Shown here one piece after another: positions 1-7,064 of a stretch of DNA of 64,000 nucleotides; position 1 is the first letter of the stretch; every line of letters begins with the position of its first letter. Under the pieces are notes generated by a model. It did no database searches, was not told where the DNA came from, and saw only the letters and a program-made list of their open reading frames with translations. Source of the DNA: a virus; IMG/VR virus record IMGVR_UViG_3300045256_000050, positions 124,001 to 188,000 of that record. One strand, given 5' to 3'. The position numbers were made by a program, and so were the translations under genes.

Positions 1-1
1 A

Positions 2-133
2 AGCCGTGAAACGAAGGAAATTGCTAAGAATGTGACTGTGAAAAATGAGAGCAGTCGCATAGATACCACCGTAATCAAAGAGACGTTGATCGCAGCCCTC
101 GGTGGGATCGTGAACTCAAAGGTTGCTGAATAA
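2..133 (+). CDS. C-terminal fragment of an upstream gene (5' end outside window)
   Basis: An open frame enters from the left edge and ends at a TAA at 131-133, giving about 43 residues that finish in GGIVNSKVAE. It stops 19 nt before the scaffold gene start. In T4 the gene immediately before the scaffold gene 22 is the prohead protease gene 21, so this could be the protease C-terminus. The visible tail has no diagnostic residues, so that is position-based inference only. Confidence 0.5.
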   Translation, partial: SRETKEIAKNVTVKNESSRIDTTVIKETLIAALGGIVNSKVAE

Positions 134-152
134 CATAGGCGAGGTTAACAAT

Positions 153-1076
153 ATGAACAAGGTACTAGAAGCTTTGAAGAAGATTCTGCCTGCCGAGCAT
201 GTGCAAGAAGTCGCAACGGCCGTTGAAGCCATGATCGCTGAAGCCGAGGCGAAGATCGAAGCTAAGAAGGAAAAGGAATTCAACGCTAAGCTCCTCGAAG
301 CTTACGACAAGGTTTCGGCTGAACTGCAAGAAGCAGAAGCAACGGCCGAGACGGGTTACAAGCAAGCTTTCGCTCACATTCAGGAGTTGACTCTGCGTCT
401 GGAACGCCAGCAGGAAGAGTTCGACAACCTGATGGACGAGGGCTTCAGCGAAGCATACGAGATGCTGGAGAAGGAACAGGCCAAGAACAACAATCTCGAA
501 GTCGAGATGTACGAAGAGTTCAACAACCGCCTGAAGCGGATGAAGGACATGTTCGTCGAGAAGTTCGACCAGTTCAGCCAAATCCAGTACGCCGAAATCT
601 ACGAAGCCGCTCGTCGGGACATCATGAATGACCCACGGATGGTGGAACACAAGGTCGCTCTGGACAAGATCATCGACATCGTTGGCAACTACGTTAGCGA
701 AGAAGACTTCGCTGGTGTAAACAGCACGAAGGTCAATGAGGCGTTCAAGGCGGTCGAAGACCTGAAGGGTCAAGTCCGGGTGCTGGAAGCCCGTAACGTG
801 CGTCTGTCCACTCAGAACAACAAGCTCAACGAGCAGGTTCGTGAGATGAACAACATGCTTACGGAAAGCACCAAAGTTGAAAAGCAAGAACGGAAGCGAG
901 TAGCAGGAACAGCAAGTGGGCGTGGAAGCAAGGTGCTTGGTGGTAAGGAGCAGATCATTGCCGAATACCACAATCCGCAGGCACAACAACAAGATGATGA
1001 CGGTCAATCGTTGGTTGAAAACAACGCAGCGTTGGAAGACCTGCTCGCTCTCGCCGGTTTGACGGAGCAAAAGTAA
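153..1076 (+). CDS. Prohead core scaffolding protein, gp22-like
   Basis: Encodes about 308 aa, extremely rich in Glu, Lys, Ala and Gln, with long uninterrupted heptad-like coiled-coil stretches (about residues 30-150 and 190-260) and no hydrophobic core or membrane segment. This composition is typical of T4 gp22-type core proteins, which assemble inside the prohead and are degraded by the prohead protease. It lies directly upstream of the major capsid gene, as gene 22 does before gene 23. The ATG at 153 was chosen over an upstream TTG because GAGG lies about 8 nt before it. Function rests on composition and synteny, not on a catalytic motif. Confidence 0.75.
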   Translation: MNKVLEALKKILPAEHVQEVATAVEAMIAEAEAKIEAKKEKEFNAKLLEAYDKVSAELQEAEATAETGYKQAFAHIQELTLRLERQQEEFDNLMDEGFSEAYEMLEKEQAKNNNLEVEMYEEFNNRLKRMKDMFVEKFDQFSQIQYAEIYEAARRDIMNDPRMVEHKVALDKIIDIVGNYVSEEDFAGVNSTKVNEAFKAVEDLKGQVRVLEARNVRLSTQNNKLNEQVREMNNMLTESTKVEKQERKRVAGTASGRGSKVLGGKEQIIAEYHNPQAQQQDDDGQSLVENNAALEDLLALAGLTEQK

Positions 1077-1113
1077 GGTTCACTAACACTGAGAAATAAA
1101 GGAAACATAACCT

Positions 1114-2559
1114 ATGATGAATTCCCGATTCTTGAACGAAGCTAAGGCCATCGAACAAAAGTGGGCCAAGACTAAGCTTCTCAACAAGATTGAAGACCGC
1201 TTCACTCGTTCCGCCACTGCTGTTCTTCTGGAAAACCAGTGGTTGATGAATGAAGCGATGACGGATACGGGCGACATTGCCAGCTTCAAGCGTATTAGCA
1301 TTCCGCTGGTTCGCCGTATCTACCCGCAGTTGATTGCGAACAAGATTGTGTCGGTTCAGCCGCTTCTCGGCCCGACGGGTCTTGTGTACTACCTCCGCTT
1401 CCGCTACTCGTCCAACAAGGGCGGCATGCGTGGCGCAAGCCTCCAGGGCGGCTACCCGAGCGACGACGCAGCATCGCTGCAACAGTTGGCTTCCGGTGAC
1501 GGCAACCTGGAAATCTACTACACCCACCAGTTCGTACAGAACGAAGTTTCTTCGACGCATCCGGGTGGTAGCAGCGTAGCAGCAGTGTACGCACCGCTGG
1601 AACACACTCCGGTTCTTCCGGGTGCGTTCACCGGCACCGTGTACGACGGCAGCACCGCAATCCAGACCTTCATTGTGTCCACGTCTGGCGTGTTCACCTT
1701 CACGGACATCGGCACCCCGACCGTCAAGGCTCAGTCGAGCGGTTCGTCCATCGACCTGAACACCGGCGAAGTTGTTCTGCAATGGACCGGCGGCGATCCT
1801 GGTGACAACCACTTCGTTGCCTCCTACGAGTACAACATGGAGTGCAACCAAGACCTTCCTGAAGTCAACCTCGTCGTTGAGTCGGAAGAAATCGCAGCCA
1901 AGACCCGTAAGTTGAAGGCTGTGTGGAGCTACGAGGCTCAGCAAGACCTGCGTTCCCAGCACAACCTGGACGCCGAAGCTGAGTTGACGAGCGTCCTGGC
2001 TCAAGAAATTAACCTTGAAATCGACCGTGAAGTCCTCACCGACTTGCGTAACAACGCCGGTACGATTGCAGTGTGGGACTTCAACACCGCACTCGGCGAC
2101 ACGATCAAGGAAAAGTACGAGTCGCTGTACGTCAAGGTTGTGGAAGTTTCCAACGTCGTTCACCGTAAGACCCTCCGTGGCGGGTGCAACTGGCTCGTGA
2201 CTTCCCCGGAAGTTGCGTCCGTCTTCGAAACGGCAACCGCTGGTTTCGCACCGGCTCCTTCGGACACCTTCACGAGCAGCCTCGGCGTCCAGTACGTCGG
2301 CACCGTGAACAACCGTTGGCGTCTGTACAAAGACCCGCTGTTCCCGACGGGCCAAATCCTCATGGGTTACAAGGGCGACAGCTACATGGATAGCGGCTAC
2401 TTCTACTGCCCGTATGTTCCTCTTACGCAAACCCCGGTCGTTCTCGACCCGGAAAGCTTCTGCCCTCGGAAGGGTATCCTCACCCGGTACGGCAAGAAGT
2501 TGCTGCGTGAAGGGGCAAAATTCTACGCAAGAATGTCGATTGCCAACTTCGTTGTGTAA
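1114..2559 (+). CDS. Major capsid protein, gp23-like
   Basis: A 481-aa HK97-fold-type capsid subunit of the T4 gp23 family. The N-terminal third contains the family hallmark around residues 62-95: VRRIYPQLIANKIVSVQPL followed by GPTGLVYYLRFRY, closely like the T4 pattern in which a pre-protein arm precedes the conserved LIA-QIV-VQP segment. The first ~60 residues are probably removed by the prohead protease, as in T4. An AAAGGA ribosome-binding site precedes the ATG ATG pair at 1114. It follows the scaffold gene by 37 nt and ends just before a strong terminator, so scaffold and capsid probably share a transcript. Length is close to T4 gp23 (521 aa). Confidence 0.93.
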   Translation: MMNSRFLNEAKAIEQKWAKTKLLNKIEDRFTRSATAVLLENQWLMNEAMTDTGDIASFKRISIPLVRRIYPQLIANKIVSVQPLLGPTGLVYYLRFRYSSNKGGMRGASLQGGYPSDDAASLQQLASGDGNLEIYYTHQFVQNEVSSTHPGGSSVAAVYAPLEHTPVLPGAFTGTVYDGSTAIQTFIVSTSGVFTFTDIGTPTVKAQSSGSSIDLNTGEVVLQWTGGDPGDNHFVASYEYNMECNQDLPEVNLVVESEEIAAKTRKLKAVWSYEAQQDLRSQHNLDAEAELTSVLAQEINLEIDREVLTDLRNNAGTIAVWDFNTALGDTIKEKYESLYVKVVEVSNVVHRKTLRGGCNWLVTSPEVASVFETATAGFAPAPSDTFTSSLGVQYVGTVNNRWRLYKDPLFPTGQILMGYKGDSYMDSGYFYCPYVPLTQTPVVLDPESFCPRKGILTRYGKKLLREGAKFYARMSIANFVV

Positions 2560-2588
2560 TGCGATGGCTGCGTAGCAGCAAACTAAAG

Positions 2589-2618
2589 AACCCGGCCGAA
2601 AGGCCGGGTTTTCTTTTT
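2589..2618 (+). terminator. Rho-independent terminator after the capsid gene
   Basis: A perfect 9-bp stem (AACCCGGCC / GGCCGGGTT) with a GAAA tetraloop is followed by a T-rich tract interrupted by one C. It lies 30 nt after the capsid stop codon. Confidence 0.9.
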
Positions 2619-2639
2619 GTAAGTTCTATGCCCGTGTGT

Positions 2640-2646
2640 TATCATA
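2640..2646 (+). promoter_or_regulatory. -10-like element TATCATA fused to a start codon
   Basis: TATCATA ends 4 nt before the ATG at 2651. TTGTAA at 2617-2622 lies 17 nt upstream of TATCAT and could act as a -35. Transcription would start at or next to the ATG, and there is no Shine-Dalgarno, so a leaderless mRNA is predicted. Confidence 0.5.
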
Positions 2647-2650
2647 TGGC

Positions 2651-3256
2651 ATGTCAAGACCCAAGTTCATTAAGATCACTGACGAAGATTTGAAGCAGTT
2701 CTGTGAATCAAAAGGCACGCAGTTCGTCCGTTCTTGGATTCAGAACAAGAAGACCCGTTTGGAGTACGTCTGCGGGTGCGGTCGGACGTGCGAGGCGTAC
2801 TGGACGAACTTCAAGAACTATCCGAACTGCAAGAAGTGCGGCTCGAAGAAGATTGCCGGGGTGAACTGCTACATGTACGACCCCGACCGTGAGGCGGTTG
2901 CACTGAGGAAAAGGTTCCGCAAGACCTGCGAGCGGCACATCCGCCGGTTCATGAAGGCCAGCGGCCAGAAGAAAACGAAGCACACCCACGAACTCCTCGG
3001 CTACACCCCGCAGCATCTTCAGGAACATATTTTGAACCACCCGGAGATGGCCCGGTGCGGAGAAGAGTGGCACATCGATCACATCTGGCCGATCCAGGCG
3101 TTCGTCGATCACGGGGTTTTCGACTTGAAATTAGTCAACTCGTTGAGTAACTTGAGGCCAATGCCCGGCAAGGAGAACCTTTCCAAAGCCGACAAGTACG
3201 ACGAAAAGGAGTTCGAGGCATGGATGCTGAAACAGCAGTGCAGGTTGCCGAACTAA
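2651..3256 (+). CDS. HNH endonuclease with N-terminal zinc-binding cysteines
   Basis: About 201 aa. The N-terminal half has CGCGRTC and CKKCG cysteine clusters that look like a zinc ribbon. The C-terminal part has an HNH nuclease core, EEWHIDHIWPIQAF followed by NSLSNLRPMPGKEN, in which the paired His-Asp-His and the downstream Asn supply the metal site. Such genes are usually free-standing homing endonucleases in T4-like phages. The ATG at 2651 is preferred to a GTG at 2636 because it sits at the conserved spacing from the upstream promoter-like hexamer. The 3' end overlaps the next gene by 37 nt, and that gene is a second, different HNH protein. Confidence 0.8.
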   Translation: MSRPKFIKITDEDLKQFCESKGTQFVRSWIQNKKTRLEYVCGCGRTCEAYWTNFKNYPNCKKCGSKKIAGVNCYMYDPDREAVALRKRFRKTCERHIRRFMKASGQKKTKHTHELLGYTPQHLQEHILNHPEMARCGEEWHIDHIWPIQAFVDHGVFDLKLVNSLSNLRPMPGKENLSKADKYDEKEFEAWMLKQQCRLPN

Positions 3257-3813
3257 ACAGGGTGGAGTCGAAGATCGCTCCAGTGGTTCTGGAGTTTTTC
3301 AATCAGCGAAGTCCTGGGTTCGAGTATCACATGGGCGATCTTCAGCAATACGTCGCCGCCAGAGCAGACATCTCACCTGATTCACCGAGCCGTATTCTCC
3401 GTGATCTGAAGCGAAAGGGTGAGATCAATTACGAGATCGTCAACCGGCGGCAGTCGCTTTACCGTTTCCTCGGTTTCATTGACGGTCGAAAGGAGAGGCC
3501 GCTTCACGAAATTCTTCGTGACATGGGTCTGGAAACACTGGATGAATACTACGTCACAGACGGCTGGGTTCAAAGACGGGAGCGGTATTTCGAAACTCAT
3601 GAGAGGCGATGCCGTCTTACAGGCCGAACAGACAACATCCAGCTTCACCACATTCGGTACACCAACCTCGGCAACGAACCGGACGCAGACCTTATGCCTC
3701 TCTGTGCTGAAGCACATGAGATGCTTCACTTGATCGTGAAGGAATACGGAGTTCCTTTAGAGAAAGCTCATCTCGTGTTCACCGCCATCAGGAACTTCAC
3801 CCTGGGTGCGTAA
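3220..3813 (+). CDS. Winged-helix plus HNH-type nuclease
   Basis: A 197-aa protein. Residues ~15-85 look like a winged helix (GDLQQYVAARADISPDSPSR, then RILRDLKRKGEINYEIV). Residues ~130-172 carry an HNH-like core with LHHIRYTN and LCAEAHEMLH. The usual first CxxC pair appears as CRLTG, so zinc binding may be incomplete. The two domains suggest a sequence-specific DNA-cleaving enzyme. It overlaps the preceding HNH gene but is unrelated to it in sequence, so this is not a simple tandem duplication. Confidence 0.65.
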   Translation: MDAETAVQVAELNRVESKIAPVVLEFFNQRSPGFEYHMGDLQQYVAARADISPDSPSRILRDLKRKGEINYEIVNRRQSLYRFLGFIDGRKERPLHEILRDMGLETLDEYYVTDGWVQRRERYFETHERRCRLTGRTDNIQLHHIRYTNLGNEPDADLMPLCAEAHEMLHLIVKEYGVPLEKAHLVFTAIRNFTLGA

Positions 3814-3830
3814 AGCAGTGAAAACCAACA

Positions 3831-3862
3831 ACACCCGCCAGAAATGGCGGGTGTTTTCTTTT
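3831..3862 (+). terminator. Rho-independent terminator
   Basis: The 9-bp stem ACACCCGCC / GGCGGGTGT with an AGAAAT loop is followed by TTTTCTTTT. It terminates the HNH pair, and its T-tract runs directly into the promoter-like element of the next gene. Confidence 0.9.
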
Positions 3863-3865
3863 ATA
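3859..3865 (+). promoter_or_regulatory. -10-like TTTTATA fused to a start codon
   Basis: The element ends 4 nt (GGCT) before the ATG at 3870 and emerges from the terminator T-tract. No Shine-Dalgarno is present, so a leaderless start is likely. Confidence 0.4.
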
Positions 3866-3869
3866 GGCT

Positions 3870-4160
3870 ATGACTCAACTCAAGTTCAAAGGCAAGTTCC
3901 AAGAAGCCTCCAACAAGCATCGTGGCCGCTGCTACCCCGACATGCTCCGACAATACTGTGCAGAGAAGCTGGAAAAGCTCGAACAGCGCAAGCCCCCGGT
4001 ACACGAAAACAAGCTGACGATGCGTCAGGTCTGGACGTGCCCGCTAACCGGCATTGACCACTACTGGCCGCATGACAAGGCTGAACCCGAACCGACATTC
4101 ACTAAATGTGTCAGATTCGCCTTCACCGGCGAGATCACCATCCCGAAGGACGAAGAATAA
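3870..4160 (+). CDS. Hypothetical protein, 96 aa
   Basis: A basic protein with an amphipathic helix (RYCPD to LEKLEQRKP) and a C-terminal segment containing WTCPLTGIDHYWPHD and TKCVRFAFTGE. The two cysteines and two histidines could bind a metal, but no known zinc-finger spacing is met. The stop codon overlaps the next start (TAATG), so the two are translationally coupled. Not recognised. Confidence 0.65.
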   Translation: MTQLKFKGKFQEASNKHRGRCYPDMLRQYCAEKLEKLEQRKPPVHENKLTMRQVWTCPLTGIDHYWPHDKAEPEPTFTKCVRFAFTGEITIPKDEE

Positions 4161-4576
4161 TGGCATTACTCAAAGGCTTTCCACCCGCACAGCAGATCGG
4201 CTGCTTCATTCGGATCACGCCTCGTGATCTGGAATACACCCTGCTCCCACAGGACTTCACCTTCGTCAACGCCGGGCCACGGGGCTTCGTGTTCGACGTG
4301 GAGTGTAACCCAGGGCCGATGCAACTCGACCCGGACACCTGCGAACCGAGGTATCTCACCAGTCGGATCGTCATCACCAGGGACGAGCAACACATCTGGC
4401 CGATCTGGAGTCCGAATAAAGAACACATGGAGCGGGTACTGCACTCGGCCAAATACTTCCGTAAGGAGCTTAAGGAACGTGGCGAGAAGTACGAACGGTT
4501 CTACAACCACTGCAAGGCTCGTAAGCAGTGGGACCGACTTTACGTCGTCCCGGACTGCACCATCGTCATTGATTAA
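4160..4576 (+). CDS. Protein with tail-sheath-like N-terminus, 138 aa
   Basis: The first ~45 residues (MALLKGFPPAQQ, then IRITPRDLEYTLLPQDF) follow the start of this phage's own tail sheath at 21689 (MAILRGFPPSNT, then VRITEKDLSFIAPEQSF), with the same spacing of the GFPP, RIT and DL blocks. The remaining ~90 residues are not sheath-like. The T4 sheath N-terminal arm links neighbouring sheath rings, so a small protein with such an arm might cap or terminate the sheath or be a degenerate paralogue. The start is fixed by the TAATG overlap. Function is inferred from the internal similarity only. Confidence 0.7.
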   Translation: MALLKGFPPAQQIGCFIRITPRDLEYTLLPQDFTFVNAGPRGFVFDVECNPGPMQLDPDTCEPRYLTSRIVITRDEQHIWPIWSPNKEHMERVLHSAKYFRKELKERGEKYERFYNHCKARKQWDRLYVVPDCTIVID

Positions 4577-5031
4577 CTGTATTGCGGCCTGAGTTCGTCA
4601 GCATTCGGAACCGGAAGTTCCGGTTGTGACTCTTCCCACCCTTTCACGAAACCCAAGTACCATTGGTGGAAGTTGGATCGCATGTGGCGGCGCATGTTGC
4701 CGTAGACGTAGAACTGGCCGTTTTCGTCGGCGTGCTTACCGGCCTCGTAGCCGCTCATCGCTGCGTCGTTCTTCGGGATGAATGATTGCGTGCGACTCTT
4801 AAACTTGGACGGCCAGAGAGCTTGTGGCTTGCCAGAGCCTTGTGGGTGCGCAGTCGGCTGAGGTTGATTATCTTTGAAGTCGGCAAAATCATTCGGGCCT
4901 CGGATCACTGAATACCCAGGCGGAACTCTTTCGTCGTTCGGGAACTCCGTTGCGATTTCGGGAGTGCGTGTATGGAAACGGTTCTCCGGCTCTACCGCCA
5001 GTCTTTCCATGAATGATCGAAACGTAAGCAT
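4573..5031 (-). CDS. Probable capsid-targeted internal protein, 152 aa
   Basis: The N-terminus MLTFRSFMERLAVEPENRF resembles the T4 capsid-targeting sequence (MKTYQEFIAEA type), which routes internal proteins into the prohead and is cleaved after Glu. The rest is polar, with a Pro/Gln-rich middle and a C-terminal segment rich in Trp, Tyr and Arg (residues ~105-135, GFVKGWEESQ). No enzymatic motif is visible. It converges with the preceding plus-strand gene, and the two stop codons share the palindrome TTAA at 4573-4576. Capsid targeting is inferred from the N-terminal pattern shared with other genes here. Confidence 0.65.
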   Translation of the reverse strand: MLTFRSFMERLAVEPENRFHTRTPEIATEFPNDERVPPGYSVIRGPNDFADFKDNQPQPTAHPQGSGKPQALWPSKFKSRTQSFIPKNDAAMSGYEAGKHADENGQFYVYGNMRRHMRSNFHQWYLGFVKGWEESQPELPVPNADELRPQYS

Positions 5032-5035
5032 GACG

Positions 5036-5041
5036 TATCTA
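5036..5041 (-). promoter_or_regulatory. -10-like TAGATA fused to a start codon
   Basis: On the minus strand TAGATA is followed by CGTC and then the ATG at 5031. This is the same 4-nt spacing seen upstream of 12361, 19729 and 37061. Confidence 0.5.
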
Positions 5042-5043
5042 GT

Positions 5044-5077
5044 AAAAAACCCGGCCAGTTGGCCGGGTTTTCTTTTA
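5044..5077. terminator. Bidirectional terminator
   Basis: AACCCGGCC / GGCCGGGTT with an AGTT loop is flanked by A6 on the left and TTTTCTTTT on the right, so it can terminate in both directions. It serves the minus-strand gene ending at 5088. Its stem is the same as that of the terminator at 2589-2610. Confidence 0.85.
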
Positions 5078-5087
5078 GTACACTACT

Positions 5088-5330
5088 TTACTTCTGGGCC
5101 GGGACGACCGGCGGTTGCAGCTTGTTCATGATCTTCTCTACTTCGGCTGCGAACTCAGCGACATCCAAAGCGATCTGCTTCGTGTCCGTTACAACCTCAG
5201 TGTAACGACCGGCCTTGATGTCGGCGATGATCTCCATCAAATCCTTGACGATATCTTCGCCTTCCTTCACAACAGGCACAACCTGTTCTGCCATTTGGGC
5301 TTTGCCCTTGATCCAACTCAAAATGCTCAT
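5088..5330 (-). CDS. Small helical protein, 80 aa
   Basis: Starts MSILSWIKGKAQMAEQ and continues as one or two amphipathic helices rich in Val, Ile, Asp and Glu, ending in a Pro-rich tail (PPVVPAQK). There is no transmembrane run and no recognisable motif. AGGAGG lies just upstream of the ATG, so this gene uses a conventional ribosome-binding site, unlike its leaderless neighbours. It is followed by a terminator and is probably monocistronic. Function unknown. Confidence 0.7.
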   Translation of the reverse strand: MSILSWIKGKAQMAEQVVPVVKEGEDIVKDLMEIIADIKAGRYTEVVTDTKQIALDVAEFAAEVEKIMNKLQPPVVPAQK

Positions 5331-5363
5331 AAGTCCTCCTCAGACTTAAAGGATAACCTATCT

Positions 5364-5909
5364 ATGAATAACAACATTGTCTTCAAGCGGAAGTACCGCT
5401 ACACCCTCGAAGCCACCCTCCCAGGGGGCAACGTCGAACCCTTCTGGGTTAAGATCGGCTGTCGTCCCACAGACCCCATTGTCACCACGGGCGGGCACAG
5501 CGAACAACTCCACGTCATCGTCTACGAGATGGACTTAAACAACGAGTTCTGGAAGGTGATCCAGCCGTCGCTGCACGAGAATGTGCCGTTCGCCCCGGAA
5601 GACAAGCTCGGCACGTTTGTACTGAAGATGTACGACGGCTGCGGCATGCTGATGGAAACCCACACGATGAGCGAAGCCTACATCAGCAGTCTCGTCTTCG
5701 GTGACACTTACCCGGATGAATACGTCTGCTTCGAGTTCGACGTGCGATACCGCAAGTTGACATCCGTGCCGAACGGCGAGTACAAGTACATCCCGCCGAC
5801 GTTCGGTGGGCTGGGCCTTTGTGCAATACCGGCCCCGAAGACAAAGTGCCCGAACTGCCAGCACGAGTTCTTCGCCAGCCCGATCCCGAACCCCTCCATC
5901 ATTTACTGA
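5364..5909 (+). CDS. Tail-tube paralogue, gp19-like (copy 1)
   Basis: A 181-aa protein that aligns by eye with the tail-tube genes at 24144-26705. It shares N-terminal FKRKYRYTLEA (others FKRKFRWTL), WVKIGCRP (others VKVAARP), LKMYDGCGMLMETHTM (others LYDGCG-LERW) and a final beta-strand FEFDVRYRK. The C-terminus is extended by a segment with CPNCQHEF, a possible half zinc knuckle absent from the others. It sits 18 kb from the main tube cluster, beside the terminase gene. It could form a specialised tube ring or a tube-baseplate adaptor (T4 gp54/gp48-type role). Confidence 0.8.
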   Translation: MNNNIVFKRKYRYTLEATLPGGNVEPFWVKIGCRPTDPIVTTGGHSEQLHVIVYEMDLNNEFWKVIQPSLHENVPFAPEDKLGTFVLKMYDGCGMLMETHTMSEAYISSLVFGDTYPDEYVCFEFDVRYRKLTSVPNGEYKYIPPTFGGLGLCAIPAPKTKCPNCQHEFFASPIPNPSIIY

Positions 5910-6648
5910 TGAGGAAGTGGCCCTCGACTTCCTGAAGCCACGCCGCCTCGCCCATCATCTTCCTCATGTTCTCGTTGGCCCCTTCGTCCTTGTAGATCGG
6001 ATTCTCCCGGTAGTCGGCCTCGAACGCCTTGAAGTTGTTCGTGCCCTGTAAGGCACCACTCCAAGCCTGCTCGAACCAGTTGCCGATGCCGTTGGTCGTC
6101 GAAAGGGCGAAGCACTTGCCGTCCGTGGACAGCGTGGGGAAGACGCACGGCCACTTCTTGTCGAAGTCCTTAATGAACGCAACCTCGTCGATGATGAGAT
6201 GCGTCACCAGTCGCCCTCGGCACGCCTCCCATGTGTAGAAATCCATGCGGCTGTCGAGGGCGAACGTCTTCTCGTGCTTCGTGTTCTTCACCACCATCCG
6301 GGACATCCACTCCGGCAGGTTGTGGATCGCCCTGGAGACGAGTTCACTAACTTCCTCGGCCTCACGGTAGCTCGGCGACAGTACGAACACCCGCCTTTGC
6401 GGCTGGAAGATGCACTGCCACAGCCCGTACAGTGCCGACATGGTGAGGTAGCCAGCCGACCTGAATTTCTTCACTAACACAAATCTGTTTGTGTTATACG
6501 AGTCGAGCAGGCGGCGGTGGTAGTCGTGTAACTCGAAGGGCACCATGCCCAGCTTCGGGTGCATGATCTTCAGGTAATGCTGGCTGAAGTGGTCAAAGCT
6601 CATCGAGCAGTTGTAGCCCTCTTCCCAGATGGAGTGCGAGATTTTCAT
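5899..6648 (-). CDS. Terminase large subunit ATPase domain, gp17-like, without nuclease domain
   Basis: A 249-aa protein matching the N-terminal motor domain of T4-type large terminases: an adenine-binding region (FELHDYHRRLLDSY), a Walker A region VKKFRSAGYLTMSALYG, Walker B HLIIDEVAFI with the catalytic Glu, and a coupling motif FALSTTNGIGNWFEQAW. The Walker A is atypical, with no GKT/S. The protein ends at EGHFLISK, where the RNase H-like nuclease domain would normally begin, so it is about half the usual ~550 aa. The nuclease may be encoded elsewhere, or this may be a regulatory paralogue. No frameshifted continuation is seen downstream. It overlaps the convergent tube gene by 11 nt. Confidence 0.8.
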   Translation of the reverse strand: MKISHSIWEEGYNCSMSFDHFSQHYLKIMHPKLGMVPFELHDYHRRLLDSYNTNRFVLVKKFRSAGYLTMSALYGLWQCIFQPQRRVFVLSPSYREAEEVSELVSRAIHNLPEWMSRMVVKNTKHEKTFALDSRMDFYTWEACRGRLVTHLIIDEVAFIKDFDKKWPCVFPTLSTDGKCFALSTTNGIGNWFEQAWSGALQGTNNFKAFEADYRENPIYKDEGANENMRKMMGEAAWLQEVEGHFLISK

Positions 6649-6652
6649 ACCC

Positions 6653-6659
6653 TATTGTA
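6653..6659 (-). promoter_or_regulatory. -10-like TACAATA fused to the terminase start
   Basis: On the minus strand TACAATA is followed by GGGT and the ATG at 6648, the recurrent 4-nt spacing. No leader is predicted. Confidence 0.5.
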
Positions 6660-6661
6660 GT

Positions 6662-6693
6662 TTTACTTTTTTACTTCGCAGCAAAAAAGTAAA
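6662..6693. repeat. 11-bp inverted repeat between divergent genes
   Basis: TTTACTTTTTT (6662-6672) and AAAAAAGTAAA (6683-6693) are perfect inverted copies separated by 10 nt. They occupy the 65-bp gap between divergent start codons at 6648 and 6714, each with its own -10-like element. The site could be an operator for both promoters or a weak AT-rich hairpin. Confidence 0.55.
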
Positions 6694-6702
6694 CAAACAT
6701 CC

Positions 6703-6709
6703 TATAATA
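6703..6709 (+). promoter_or_regulatory. -10-like TATAATA fused to a start codon
   Basis: A consensus TATAAT followed by ACGGT and the ATG at 6714. With normal -10 to +1 spacing the transcript begins at the start codon. Confidence 0.6.
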
Positions 6710-6713
6710 CGGT

Positions 6714-7064
6714 ATGACACTAGAAGAAACCATCACCGCCCTCCGGTCGCACCTGGAGGCGTGGTACGAGAAGCGTAAGACCCAGGCCCACGACGGCCGG
6801 GAAGTGCCCAAAGCCTACAACGGCATCCAGCCGATCAACCCTCGGGAGTTGAAGACGGCAGCCGACGAGTTCCTGAGCCAGCACCCGGAATGCAAGGAAC
6901 ACGAATTTGACTTGTACTACGACTTCGTGGTGAAGGACGAGAGCTTCACTCCGGGCTGTATCTGCGGGGACGGCTGTGACGTATTCGCCCACGTCACCAC
7001 GACCGGCGTGAGAGTTCAGGCGATGGATTGGGATAAGCTCGGTCGGCTAGGAGTCGGAGAATGA
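6714..7064 (+). CDS. Hypothetical protein, 116 aa
   Basis: An acidic protein with an N-terminal helix (MTLEETITALRSHLEAWYE) and a C-terminal half with CICGDGCDVF, a CxCxxxC cluster that could bind zinc or iron. The stop codon overlaps the next ATG (ATGA), coupling it to the glycosyltransferase. It is divergent from the terminase gene across a 65-bp control region. Not recognised. Confidence 0.7.
   Translation: MTLEETITALRSHLEAWYEKRKTQAHDGREVPKAYNGIQPINPRELKTAADEFLSQHPECKEHEFDLYYDFVVKDESFTPGCICGDGCDVFAHVTTTGVRVQAMDWDKLGRLGVGE

Noticed and set aside
955-2430. Antisense frame of 491 codons over the capsid gene
   Set aside because: The major capsid protein on the plus strand is unambiguous.
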